DNA of 64,000 nt from Chrysophaeum taylorii (GCA_029834535.1 JAQMWT010000555.1:185381-249380); one strand, 5' to 3'; positions 9,562 to 20,521 are shown, numbered from the stretch's first letter. The notes: generated from the letters alone by a model not told the origin. Numbers and translations are program-made.

Positions 9562-11016
9562 CTTGGGGGATAATGGTTTACGTCATTAGGGATAATAAAT
9601 AAATTTTGGGCATGGCACTATAAGAAGTCTTGAAGTCGTGACGTCACTCCTGATGCACACGACTAGAAAAATCAGCAATGTTCAGCATATGGCCGAGCGA
9701 CCGCGCTGCGACCACTCAACGAGATATTTGTGGCTGCTTTGAAAATGCTCGCTGGGAACGAGTGCGACGGAACGTCCTGTGTGCTCGAGATGGAGCAAAT
9801 TAGCGTCGTCGTCGTCACGATCGGCGGCGGTCTGTCTCGACAAGGTACTCCTGCGTCGTCGCTTCACCGACGAGTGGACCGAGAAGTGCCCCGCATTCAT
9901 CATCCAAGTCTCTGGTGCTCGTGGAGTCACGGTCTGGCGAAGTATGAGAAAAAAATTGCCGGCTGGATCTCGAACGGGTGCGCTCCCGGTACGCCGCGCG
10001 ACAACAACGGCAACAACGAATCCTGCAACAACCTCATCAAGGAGGATGGCACTGCCCGCGAGGTCGTCGGCGTAGTAGGTTCCAGCCTCTGGAGAAGCAT
10101 CGTCCGGTACCTCGAGACTCGGAGGAGCCAAAACGATGGCTATTTTTTTGCTCAGCACCCGCAGATAGAACAACGGCAGGGATTGGAAGAAGGAGGCGCA
10201 GGAGTACGTATATTCACGCGCCGGCAAAAGCTCATGATGGCGATTTCCTCAAGAAAGTCAAGTCCGACACCTTCGTCTTACTCTCGAGTCCGCCGGGCAC
10301 GAAGCAGCAGTCAAGGGGGGCATTTTTTACTGTCGAGGCGACCAAGCGCGAGCAGACCATTCGATTTCTCCGTGACTTTGTTGTCGTCATCGCAGAAAAC
10401 GGCGGCTTGTGTCGCACCACCCTGGACGGGAAGTCCCTGGACACGAGGCTCTGAGCATCGTCGGGGCGGCCCACGTCCTCAAAAAGGCTGGACCCGGGGA
10501 ACATCAATCGCATACACGTTCTACGCGTGCAGCTAGCTGCCTCAAATTCTGGCACTATTATTACAAGTGCAAGCACGTTCTCGCTCTCGCAATCCGCCTC
10601 AAGCAAGTCGGGGAAAACACGACTATCCTCTACCCTTCCGCAAGCGCGGCCGTGGTCGCGGTGCCAAAAAAAGCGCACGGCGGAGAGGCGCCGTTGAGCG
10701 CGAAGAAGCCTGCTCGACATCGCGGGAGATCGCGGCCGCAACTAAGCGCGCTGCCATTCCAGGCACGGCTGCCACCCCACCCCACACCACCTCTGTGCGC
10801 GTGCCTACACACCAAAAGCTTCAAGCACCCGCACCGCCACCACTGTGCACGTCCTCTTAGACCGGTTTCAAGCGACGAGTCAGGGTAGGGTTGCAGCCAC
10901 ATAGGACTGTTAAACACTTGATCCCAACTTTGACACTTCTTATAGTAGTGCAATATGGGGTTTTACCCAAAATTTATTTATTATCCCTGAATACGCACGT
11001 AAACCATTATCCCAAG
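9562..11016 (+). mobile_element. Mutator-like element (MULE) remnant with inverted ends
   Basis: The left end reads CTTGGGGGATAATGGTTTAC and continues through GGGATAATAAATAAATTTTG. The right end (10935-11016) is its imperfect complement, with pairing over about 70-85 bp ending at CTATAAGAAG. Long inverted repeats fit the Mutator superfamily, and the MULE-like coding inside supports it. I find no matching 8-11 bp target duplication (flanks GAAAATTCC and AGCGACCCG), so the exact ends may be off by several bases. Confidence 0.65.
9730..10650 (+). pseudogene. MULE transposase C-terminal part with SWIM-like finger
   Basis: The plus frame 9730-10536 contains GLAKYEKKIAGWISN, then APGTPRDNNGNNESCNNLIK. 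This matches the MULE pattern of PGxPxTNNxLExxN shortly after the catalytic domain. A second frame (9978-10454) continues with LKKVKSDTFVLLSS, and a third (10409-10888) carries CLKFWHYYYKCKHVLALAI, a SWIM-type CxH zinc finger used by MULE transposases. The parts lie in the right order but in three frames, so the gene is broken. The N-terminal catalytic region seems missing. A host gene is unlikely because inverted repeats flank it. Confidence 0.65.
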
Positions 11017-11479
11017 AGCGACCCGGTCCATCGCGATCTTGCAGGGCCAAGGAAGCGCTTCCTGTGACCGCCGCCGCCGCCGCCTAGAGCTGTCGTGAAA
11101 ATGCCAGCCGCCGAGATTGGTGGTCCCTCCGGAGAGGTGTCTTCGTCGGGGCGCGCGAAGATGATATCGACGGACGAGCTCAGAGTTTCGCGCGAACCAT
11201 TCGTGCGTAAAAAATCGAAAAACGAACGAACGAACGAACGAACGAACGACGGCGGTGCCATCATCAAAAACCAGGAAAACTCACGACTCGTCGATGATGC
11301 CCCTCCTTCTTTTCCCCACATTATTATTATCAATCCGTTGGATTACGCGAGGCGCCCAAGTGAGAATCCGTTGGATTCAACGGACCTAAAACAACAAACG
11401 CATCAAAAATCCGTTAGATTCAACGGACCTGAATACAACGTGTGGGTGGCAAATCGTAGCACCAATAAATAATAAATAA
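11017..11479. other. spacer with GAAC microsatellite
   Basis: The spacer contains (GAAC)n at 11222-11249, a CCG run near 11068-11083, and a short direct repeat AATCCGTTGGATT (11331-11380, with a related copy after it). No gene is supported. Confidence 0.4.
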
Positions 11480-12485
11480 CAAGTGCAGGCCAGTAAGTTC
11501 GCCAGTAAGTTCACCTGGTCCCAATCTCTAACCCCAGTAAGTTCACCTGGCCCCAGTAAGTTCACCTAGTCCCAATCTCTAACCCCAGTAAGTTCGGTGT
11601 AAGCCCACTCGTGCTCACGTCCACTCACCCCACTCTCCTTCGAGCTCGTCGCTCTCACCTCCGCCAATCTAAGCTGCTTTGATCCGTACACGCCGCTCGC
11701 CTTTGCGTTCACTCTAAAACCCCCTGTAAGTTCACTTGGTCTCAGTAAGTTCACCTGGTCACTAAGTTCACCTAGTCCCAATCTCAAACCCCAGTAAGTT
11801 CACCTGGTCCCAGTAAGTTCACCTACCGTGCGCGTGTAGACGCCGGGAGGGGGCTTATCGGTATTGCGCAGCACGTGTGGGGTAGGGTGGAGTCGTCGAC
11901 CCAGATGAGTATATCCTCGGAGATGCCGATCGACAGAGAGCCACGTAGAGCTGGACGTGGCAGAAGACGGGCTTGGGAAAGAGGACGCCGACCTCGCGGG
12001 GCGGGGCGTCTGGCCTTGGCTCTTGTTGATCGTTTGGCGTCGCCGGGCCTTAAGCGATACAGGTTGGAGGAGCCTCGGTGACAACGACACGATCGATCAT
12101 GTATCTGGTACCGTTGCAGTGGCCGTGCGACGGGTCGAGGTTGCGAAGACATTAAGCTCGCGATCAAAGTCAGCATGCCGTTGGTTGTCAGGGAGTTGAA
12201 AACTCGACTGTAAAGAGCGAGGCGTCGTCTTCCGACCCAACCTAGTCGGCCGAAAGGAACTCCGACGCCTCGTCTCCGGGAAAAAAAGGCCGCGGTCACG
12301 CGCGCGTTGTCAGCATCGACAACATCGTTTCGACGGGGCGTGAGAATGGCGCGCTGAAAGAGCCGCCGCGGGTCGTGGAAACAGTCTGCGAGGTCGCCGT
12401 AGACGGCTTGGAGGATCACTGTCTGGCTCGCGGGCCCACCTGATCCTTACTCTCGCGCCTACCTGATCCTTACCCTAAATCGAGG
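11480..12485 (-). mobile_element. Helitron-like fragment, copy 1, with AGTAAGTTCACC array
   Basis: It is homologous in the same orientation to 60618-61600. The part downstream of the helicase (11480-11830) is an irregular array of CAGTAAGTTCACCTGGTCCC and AATCTCTAACCCC units. The helicase remnant follows on the minus strand. Position and family suggest the array is the element's 3' region. I could not fix a CTRR end or a TC start, so the boundaries are those of the homology. Confidence 0.55.
11823..12419 (-). pseudogene. Pif1/Helitron-type helicase C-terminal remnant, copy 1
   Basis: On the minus strand one frame carries QRAILTPRRNDVVDADNARV, matching the RAILTPxNxxVxxxN helicase block. A second has FPGDEASEFLSAD and EDDASLFTVEF. 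A third has RRQTINKSQGQT (the TINKSQGQT helicase motif), and VGVLFPKPVFCHVQLYVAL follows (the FSHGQLYVALSR motif). The order is right for the C-terminal Pif1-like half of Helitron RepHel, but frameshifts and stops break it. Walker motifs are absent. It is inactive. Confidence 0.7.
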
Positions 12486-12520
12486 GACAAACAAACAAAC
12501 AGACAGACAGACAGACAAAC
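12486..12520. repeat. (CAGA)n / (AAAC)n microsatellite
   Basis: AAAC and CAGA tetramer repeats border the Helitron-like copy 1. Confidence 0.8.
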
Positions 12521-13290
12521 ATCTGTCGATTAGTAGTTAGGATATCTTGTCAACCACAACTCATCGTGAGTCTTCTTAACCAGCAGCTTTTGCCTTTCTT
12601 TCCTGCCAAAGGTGGCTGGCTGGCTAACTGCATGGCTGCGATGGTGGCCTTGCGCAGGGGTGGCACCTGTTCGTTCGCCTCCCGAGTGGGCCAGTTTTGG
12701 ACGCCGGGACGTTCGGAATGGGACATGGCCTGGGGACGCCGAAGGAAAAGTTATCGACGAGATGGCTACCAGTGAAAGTAGCAGCACGCGTTTTCTCGGC
12801 GAACTGAACGTCTCGCACCCTAGTGAGCTGGAATTCTATGGGTGTCGGATCCAATAGCCGTCGGCTGGTGTTCCTGCAAAGTTGGGGACTTGTGGTTGTC
12901 GTCGGCCACGATTGGTCGCGCTGCTCGTTGATCAGTTCGTCGTCGATCAAAAATATCGCCGCCTCGGGCAGGGTGCTTTGGATACCAAAAAGAAGCAGCG
13001 CTCGCCTCTTGAGATACCGCCCTTCTCCAGCAGCGTGGGACAGGTCACCATCTTCGTCCCGCTTCTTCCGACGATGCGGGAGGGTCTGGGGCGTCGTCGA
13101 TCACATCGAAGTACTCGAGACCGAGCTCTGCTGCTGCTGCTGCACCATTTTGCCGAGACTATGCCCTTCCTCGCGCTTTTCGCTGCATCGTCCTACGCTT
13201 GGTCTTTAACGCAGGATCCTCGAAACGATGGTGCTTCTTAGGCAGCCCGCCCGCCGCTGATTGCCTCTCGGCGCTTGATGGCAAGACCTG
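12521..13290. other. ambiguous region with opposing coding-like frames
   Basis: The minus frame 12950-12624 (108 codons) contains IEFQLTRVRDVQFAEKTRA, and an overlapping plus frame contains VDQFVVDQKYRRLGQGAL. Both look coding in places and they cannot both be genes. The part at 12660-12780 is homologous in inverted orientation to about 62830-62970, so at least that piece is repeat. I leave the rest unassigned. Confidence 0.3.
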
Positions 13291-14382
13291 TAGTTCGAGT
13301 CGTTCCTGCGGCTTGGATGATGGCGTCGAGATTCGTGGGATCGTGCACCCACAACAAGCAGTCCAGTAGTTGCGAAGCGCAGCTGAGATTCACAGACGCC
13401 CGTCAGTTTCGTTAACGAACGTGTCGGGGGCCAACGAGATGACCGAGTAAATCTTCTCGCGAAGAGCTAGGGGCCATTTAATAATTAAATCACCGTCGTC
13501 TTCGCTGACCACCCGACCTGTGTCACCAGATCCTCGTACGTAAAGTTGGTGTCAAGTCCAGTCACAAACACTTTTTGTTCGATCAAAATAAGCTCAGTTA
13601 TTAATTTTTGTTTGATTCCAAACTAGCATACTTTGATAAACTTAGTTTGATAGCACGCATCGAACTTTTGCCGTCTGGCAGCGACCAGTTGGTTGAAACT
13701 CTGGCTTGTTTCCTTGATGATGCGACGCACAACGGCGTCCGCAAGTTCGTCAGCCGGGCTTTTTATGTTCGTGTTGTTGTTGTTGTTGTGAAAATAAGTA
13801 CGAAAAACGCTGTTCTTTCGCGCGTTTAGAGCGCGCCGAAGGTGATCTTGGCTCGGTGTTTGTCGAGACGATGTCGTCGTCGGATTTCAGAGACGGGCGT
13901 CGAGCTGTAGAAGCGGAGTGAGCAGCACCCGGGTTGACAGTTACCCATTCTCTGGCCGCGATTATTCATATCCGTCGCCCGCTCGCGGTATTTCTCGCCG
14001 TCGCCCAGACTTGGAGCAGTTCTCTCTCGGCTGTGGTTGCCTACTGTCAACAATATGACATGCGGATTTCCGGCCGACAGAAAAAAATCTAAATAATTAC
14101 CCATTTTTCCGGGGGAGGAAACTGGAGAGGAGACTCCGGCGGGCTGAGGCAAAAATTGAGCTCAATAAAGACCCCACCGGCGCGGGGAAAGCGGTGGTAC
14201 GAAAGACGTTCTTTGGTTTTAATTATTCGTTTGACTTCGACCGCCAGCAGCGCGCGAGTCGTCGCAGCAGCGCTTAGCTGCGGAGGAGCCCCGTCAACGT
14301 CGGCACCTTGGAGACGAGACGGCCCGCGCGAAGAGACAGCATAGGCAGAATGTCTCTTCAGATAGCAACCAGCCTTAATCAC
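13290..14382 (-). pseudogene. decayed minus-strand gene of unknown function
   Basis: Coding-like runs appear in order on the minus strand but in several frames: ALLAVEVKRIIKTKERLS (14270-14210), DELADAVVRRIIKETSQSF (13755-13690), VFVTGLDTNFTYEDLVTQVG (13575-13515), LREKIYSVISLAPDTFVNE (13475-13415) and QLLDCLLWVHDPTNLDAII (13380-13310). Composition is less GC-rich than in neighbouring DNA. I recognise no family. Stops and frame changes between the runs mean it is either broken or has introns I could not place. Confidence 0.4.
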
Positions 14383-16081
14383 AAAGAGTATACGATCTCA
14401 AGGTTTGGCGAGCGAGTTGCGACGAACGGCCGACCCCTAGCCCGTAGCGCGCCGGCCGGCGAGAGGCGGCTGATAACGAAGGGGCGCCTCTGAGCCTTAT
14501 GTAGTGCATGCAGATCCGGAGAAGCCACCCCGAAGAGACCCGGTGTAGGCGGGTCGACACCAAAAATAACTCGTGTTGCAAGGGCCGTACGAGCGATGTG
14601 AGACGCTCGGGCGCACTCTCCTTTTGGAGAGACCTGGGGCACGCCCAGTTTAGCGTGTTAATCGTGGCTGGGGAAGCATTTCCCAACATTACCAGGCATA
14701 AGGAAGGGGGCGAGCCACGCAAAGTTTCGACGATCGAAACTCACGGAGTTTTGGTGGGCCGGGTGCTGGTTGGTTCGTGGCCGGATCTCGCGCTCGAATT
14801 CGGCGTCGCTGTCCTCCTCCTCATCTTCAGCGTTGACCACCCTGCCAAACCACGACGGTCGTCGTCGCGGTGTCCGAGCAGCAAAGCAAGACGTAGGGCG
14901 GGATCGTGGAAAGGAACTTCGACGAACCCGTCTTACTCAGCGACTTGTGTTACTTTACACGACGAACTGCCGTGTGCAGCGAGCCGTGGTCGGGGGCTTG
15001 CAGCAAGGTTGTCAGGGGGCTCAGTGCCACCCGTCGCTGAGCTGAGGAGGAGGGGGCGCGGTGAGCAAAGCGGCGAGCTGGTCGGCCTCGAATGAAAAGA
15101 TGCCAAGACTGTCTGACTTCTTCATTCTTTTACGCGGCGCGTTCTCTTCGTTGTGCCACCTATCGGTGCACTTGGCTCGACGCAGGGAGTCCCCCAGGAC
15201 AGCTGCAGCTTGATGGAAAAAAAACCTGTTCCTCGAGCTCGCGGAGTAGGACGGTCCTGGCTTCTTCGGCGTTGGTGTATCATCCTCGAGCGTCGTGGCA
15301 TGCTCGACCTTCGAGACGGCTGTCTCGATGCAGTTTACTTCCAAAACTCCGAATTTTTGCGGCACAGGCTCAAGGTTGGCAGGCGGCCAGCGGTGTTGGC
15401 GGCGGAGGCGTCGACTTCGACGTAAACGTCTACGACGTCGTCAACGCGGCGAACAAAATCGTGACGCCGTTGAGGTCGGTCGGTCGGTCGATAGCCCGGG
15501 CCCTGAAGCCGTCCGCGGCGTTCTGCTCCTTCTTGAGCTGGATCCAGTAGGGGGCCGTGGTGAAGGGGACGGACTTGCGGCAGGCCGTGGCGTTGTTACG
15601 GTTTTTCGAAGGTGCCACGCGAGGCATTCCAGCGTCGGGTCTCGCGAAGGGGACACGGCCGCCGGAGGACGGGATGATGCTGACCAGTCTTTGATGCTTG
15701 GCCTTGTAGAAGCCGACGTCCTTGTCGTTCTCGAGGCGCTGACAGGGGCGTACGCAGCACGAGCCGCCAGCCCTGCTCGCAGAGGAAGTCCAGAACCTCG
15801 ACAGTGAAATGCTCCGTGATTGCCGCCACCGCATCGTCAGACTCGCTGTTGCTTTTCGGTAAACGGCGCTGGGTGCGCGACCTCGGGTCGCTCCTCCAAT
15901 TCCCCCGTTGTTCCAAAGCACTGGAGAGAGAGGGAGAGAGAGAGAGAGAGAGAGACGACCCCCCCCGATCGCGATGCCGCACCGATGAGGAGGCCCTTCT
16001 CTCTCTTCCTTCGAGAGGGCCTCGCTCGGCGCATCGCGCTTCTCACAGGCGCTCGGTGGTGCCATCAGAAATTTCACGTAT
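14383..16081 (-). other. open minus-strand frames, unassigned
   Basis: Frames at 14722-14375, 15365-15021 and 16077-15430 are open for 115, 114 and 215 codons. The 15365 frame (NCIETAVSKVEHATTLEDD) and the 16077 frame (APYWIQLKKEQNAADGF) look coding, but no domain is recognisable. The (GA)n tract at 15922-15952 interrupts the longest frame. Possibly an old, damaged gene. Confidence 0.3.
15922..15952. repeat. (GA)n microsatellite
   Basis: GAGAGA run of about 30 bases. Confidence 0.85.
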
Positions 16082-16596
16082 TAGGGATCGGTCAAGTTTG
16101 GTCAACAAGTTTGGTGAATTGTTTTCATGTTTGCTCTATTATAATGTATGATTAAGGAAAAACTCACAAGTTTGGTCACTTTCCATAGAAGTTTGGTCAG
16201 TTAAGTTTGGTGTCACTCCTCCGAAGTTGCATTAAGTTTGATCAATCAGCCCTTCAAGTTTGATTAATTTCCTTGTAAGTTTGGTCAACAAGTTTTTATC
16301 ACTACTCCTCAAACTTCCACAGTATTGACCAAACTTCGGCTTTTTAAATCAAACTTAAGGAGGCTTTTTAAGGAAGCGCTTTTGGTTTTGCGAAAATAAT
16401 GCTTTAAACACGAGAGCTAGGTGCTGCAGCTACGCAGAATCAATCTACCGTGGCGTTACACGCGCGGCATGGGCAAACCCCCCCATGACCGCCCGCCTTA
16501 GAAGGAGGTCCGTCCTAAGACAGCGCGGCGGCGATACGCAAGGAGAGCGAGCAGCGACACGCGGCCCCGAGAGCAGATTCCCACGGCTTGGCGAAC

Positions 16597-17220
16597 TTAA
16601 GCTGGGCCCATTCTCGTACCTTCCATCGTTCGTAGAAGCCACCCAAACCGCGACTCACCACGGTGGTGTTGCCGTGGTCGTGCGTCATTCTTCAACAACA
16701 AGCGGACATCGGACACCAGACTTATTACATGGTCTGCGTGAGACGGATCACCCCATTCTGCATCCCAAAATCTCTCCGAGAGGGAGCGCGTCTTTGATAA
16801 TCGACTCGGGGTTAAGAACGCGAAACTCGACGACCTCGAGAAACTGCGCGAGCACCGCCCCAGAAGCACCCAAAGATTTTAGTCCCACACTTGTGCGGGG
16901 CCGTACAGGACCACGTTCGGGAGTTCCTCATCGTCGCGTACCCGATCCGGAGTTAGCTGTCCAGCTTGATCACGGGACGGCAACGCGAGCACGTGCCGTT
17001 ACGCCAGCATAAACAACTCGCACGACCATAAGTGAACACCTCCTTATCATCCTCCTCCTCGCGCATCTCGACAACCCCTCCCTGCCGCAAGATCTCCCCG
17101 GGAGCTGCTGCTGCACCGTCGAGCACTGTACGAGAAAGTCGGCAAATACAAGCTGCGGCGCGAAGGGATGTCAAGACGTCGACAGCCTCGCTCCGGAAGA
17201 GATCGCTGACACCACCCCTG
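16597..17220 (-). pseudogene. T2a coding fragments, downstream part
   Basis: The minus frame 17174-16953 carries TSLRAAACICRLSRTVLDG, an acidic stretch, and a CLCWRNGTCSRC segment that could bind metal, ending KLDS-stop. Another frame downstream (near 16869) reads LGASGAVLAQFLEVVEF, then a block that in copy b is FWDAEWVDPSYADRVSLV. These blocks are conserved in copy b, so they were once coding. Function unknown. Confidence 0.45.
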
Positions 17221-17561
17221 TCATTCTAACCCAGTCATCATCAGTACGAGTAGATATATGACAAGTTTGATGTGATTGTTCGAAATTTGATCACACCAAA
17301 TTGAATGCCACCAAGTTTGCCCATACAAACGCATCAACATGCGAATACTCACAGAACAACATCCACAAACAAGGCCTGCGTAAGACATCGCTGATACCAC
17401 GCTGTTTCGTCGTCGCCCAAGATTATTCGGATGCGCCTTATTAGTTCGATGTTTATGACAGACTACAGCGACCGATCCCGGTTCGTCATCTCGTGCCTTT
17501 AGCGGATGACATTGCTGCAGATGTCTATCAAACGCATATGCTGAGAAGAGCCGCCTGACTG

Positions 17562-17650
17562 ACGAACTAACTAACTAACTAACTTCAGACGTCTCCCGAG
17601 CATGGGAGCCAGGCCGGACCGGCAGGAGCCGGTACGGAATCACAGAGGAA
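17562..17650. repeat. shared module M (TAAC repeat plus CTCCCGAGCATGGGAGCC), instance 1
   Basis: (CTAA)n is followed by TTCAGACGTCTCCCGAGCAT and GGGAGCCAGGCCGGACCGGC. Related blocks lie at 30690-30765 (inverted), 55490-55545, 56210-56285 and 62680-62765, each in a different local context. Confidence 0.8.
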
Positions 17651-17652
17651 AA

Positions 17653-18454
17653 TCACGCAGTTGGGGCAGAGGCGAGGGACGAGGACGGACTTGTTGATGG
17701 TGGACCGCCACTGCGCGCGGTCTTGTGCGAGGTCGTGCAAAAGCGTCGCAGGCCGCGGACGTGTTGGTCCATGAACAATCGACCTGTCCGTCGCGTTCTG
17801 TCCAACCGAGCGAACCCCATCCCAGCGCGGACTTTCCGGGTGCTAACCGGCCAGCGAGCCGCCTGACTTGCCCTCCATAAAGCCCTTGATGAGGACCGAC
17901 ACGGCCTCAGAAGTGCTTCGCGCGATAGCTGGATCTTTGTCGGCAAGAAGGTCCCGAGAGCAGGTGTGCCTTTTACAACACACGTGACGGTATTGCCTAC
18001 TTGCACATCACAACGAGCAGCACGCACATAAAAGCTGCATCTTGCATGTAGCACTTGAACGACAGCGCTGTCGCGCTGTAGACCATGTTGTACGCGCCGT
18101 CCACTTGTGTGACTGCTGCAAGTCGGCCTCGAGAACACGCATGCTGAACTTGGCATCTTGGTTAGATCGAGTAAAGTGGTGCCTCGTATTTGCGCGCTCT
18201 GAGCTGCGACAGCGTAATCGGCGATCTCTCATAGTCGTTTACCACCTTCGTCTGGGCACGCGACTTCTTGTTTTCTTTCTCGGCGTCGTGGTCAACCGAC
18301 GTCGGCGTGTTACCACCACGCGACCTGAGCGACGACGAAACCCGCATCGATACCGTGTTCGTTTCGAAGTCGAAGGACGCTCCGGAGTCACCACAGCGCG
18401 ACGACATGCAGAACCGCTGAAAGCTTGATCACGAACAAGGCCTTGTTTTGTCAC
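17653..18454 (-). pseudogene. T2a coding fragments, upstream part
   Basis: The minus frame 18407-18162 carries TPTSVDHDAEKENKKSRAQT and ends LYSI-stop. Next come DAKFSMRVLEADLQQ, then a frame reading the RTGRLFMDQHVRGLRR block, and an NCVICLC-type Cys cluster conserved in copy b. Partial copy c (34832-35281) keeps much of this in one frame. The family is unknown. Confidence 0.45.
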
Positions 18455-18643
18455 GACGAACCGTATGTTTTTTGCTCTCTAAAAGTACAAGTTTAGTCAA
18501 CCAAGAGACGGCTTGACTGTAAACTTAAGTGACCACCAAACTTGTTGTTGAGGGTTTTCGGTGACCAAACATATATGGTGGTTGGAAACTTGACTTTTCG
18601 GTGACCAAACTTATATGGTGGTTGGAAACTTGACTTTTCCCTA

Positions 18644-19420
18644 AAAGAATTTTTTTCCAAATCAAAGAAGAAACGATTGACAACAAAAACAATATCATAA
18701 ACCAATTTTTTGTGGTGAGAGCACGCCCCCTGCCTAGCGCCGCCGGTGTGTCTAGGCGCACACCCCTGAGCCAGCTCAGGCTCCGTTTCTTGGAGGCGGC
18801 GTCTTTCTCAAAACGGGGTCGGCTCTGTGAGAGTCCCAACCCCGTGTAGTGAAAACTGCATGGTCAATCAGGCTAGAAGCCACCCATCTTTTTTTTTCTG
18901 CTATACCGCTCGGCTCCTAGTGCTTCGACGGAACCCTAAACACCAGCGGCAGGCAATTAATTGGCCGCAGTTAGATCACGACAGACGTACCATTAAGGGG
19001 ACTAAGTCGTGAGCGACGTCGACAGGAGCATCGCGAAAGTTGTGGTGCTCGTCGTTCACGAGCAGCAGCTTCCACCCGCAGCTTTACTTCTTGCCGGGCG
19101 GCTAGGTTCTTCGCCACCGGATGGGGCGGCTGGCATCGCAAGCCGCTGACGCACCCATCCTTGCGTCGCAGAGTTGGTCCCTCGCCTTTGCGCCCCATTT
19201 CCTTCCCCCAAGACGTTCGACAGACTCGACGATGGCCCTTGCGGAGTCCTTCGACGTCAAAACGAGCTTGTTGTTGCCGACCCAGTTTCGGCGAATTCTC
19301 CACCGTCAGCAGCAGCGACTGGTCCGGACAGCAGCTCAACGAACGACGCTTGCAGATAATGGTTCTTCGAGATGCACTCTTGCTGCTTCTGTGTCGCCGG
19401 GTCCGTGCTTATGCTCGACC
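18644..19420. other. spacer right of T2a
   Basis: AT-rich up to about 18720, then GC-rich. A minus frame (19339-18971, 122 codons) is open but shows no domain. No gene is supported. Confidence 0.3.
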
Positions 19421-20521
19421 CTAACTTCCGTCCGTCGCCGCCGAAAATCCGTTCACAATCCCCTCTTCAATTCTAGATAAACAAAAAAGTAAAAAACGAG
19501 AGAGAGAGAGAGAGAGGGGAGAGTTTTTTTGTTTGCTCCTCGATCCAGAGGCAGGAGCCTTGTTCTCGCTCGCCGTCGAGAGCATCCCACTCTCATAGAA
19601 GGACGGAATGGGGACAGCAACCGAACCAAACCGCCGCAACAGTCGAGACTTGAAGCGCCGTTCACAGTTCTCGCTCCCTCGAGGTAGTCCGATGGCCCCT
19701 CGACTTCGACCGACCGCTTGATGTGTCAGCCGCGTCGAGGGACAATCCTTCTCCCGTCGCCCGCCGGTTCGAAGACGTGCGGCGTCCAGGCAACTCGGCC
19801 CAGCGCGGTCGCAACGTCCAAGCTGGGACGGCGTCGGATCCCAACACTGATACGCCGCCTCGAGCACCTGCTGGTGATTTGCGAGCTACGGTCGGGCCAT
19901 TCGAGGCGAAAATTGAAGAGAAACAAGATAGAACTGCGACAGGCCGCGATCATCCAGATGGGTGACAGCGATGCGGGCGAGATCGGAAAAAAGGATCAGG
20001 GTTATTTTTCCAGTCCACGCATGCCCCACGCGGTCTTTTGTCCTGCGAATTCAACTCGCCGAGCCGCGAAAGAGCCGCGCCGGCGATCACCGCCGCGAAG
20101 AGTTGAGGTGCCTCGAGGCCCGTCGCGAAGGCCCGCGTTGGAAAGGTTTGAAGTCGTCGAGTCGATTTAAAGCCGCGTCGGCGATCACCGCGAAAAGTTT
20201 CGCGGCCTCCAAGGTTGCGCGCCAAATTCCGACCGTCGAAGTCGGCGAAAACTTCGAATCGTTTTCGGTTCTGTTGCCACGCCCTTGGGCGATGGCTCTG
20301 TTGTGGCTCTCGACGCTGCTGGCCGGAACCGACGGTTCCTGCAGTTCCTTGCCCCGCGCTGCCTCCAGCTCGCGCGTCGCCTCGAATCTCCGAGGACGGC
20401 CGTCATCGCTGCCCCGCGGCTTCTTTACTTGTGCGGGCGCTTCTCGGGGGGCAAAGAGAGTTTGATTTTCACGCCAAACTGTGTGTCTATGAGGGCAATC
20501 TTGCCCCGAACTTGCGAGCAT
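19421..20521 (-). pseudogene. OPR/RAP-domain protein gene, copy 1, broken
   Basis: In coding order on the minus strand: ATLEAAKLFAVIADAALNRL (about 20210-20150), then GLEAPQLFAAVIAGAALSRL with GELNSQD (about 20140-20050), ACVDWKNNPDPFF (about 20030), and near the end ERRFKSRLLRRFGSVAVPI (about 19670-19610), the core of a RAP domain. The repeats match the FNxQxLANTAWAFA plus LFAAIA family of algal octotricopeptide-like proteins, which bind organellar RNA. The blocks lie in several frames with stops. Copy 2 at 32900-34263 aligns with it. A GA microsatellite (19499-19517) follows the RAP region. Confidence 0.6.

Larger units (their letters stand above)
16082..18643 (-). mobile_element. T2 element, copy a (unclassified DNA transposon)
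   Basis: It starts TAGGGATCGGTCAAGTTTGG and ends in the complement of TAGGGAAAAGTCAAGTTT. Both ends hold many AAGTTTGGTCA units in both orientations (16090-16350 and 18480-18640), typical of subterminal transposase-binding sites. TA lies at both junctions and may be the target duplication. The right tip carries a 40-bp tandem duplication (18561-18640). Copy b (29722-32212) is the same element inverted. The coding fragments read on the minus strand and match no transposase I know. Confidence 0.7.

Noticed and set aside
9682-10227. 181-codon minus ORF inside the MULE remnant
   Set aside because: The plus strand carries ordered MULE motifs; the minus frame is antisense shadow.
12940-13000. Plus-strand VDQFVVDQKYRRLGQGAL resembling a GNAT acetyltransferase motif
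   Set aside because: The opposite strand is equally coding-like, stops lie close by in frame, and no other GNAT motif is present; kept only as an ambiguous region.
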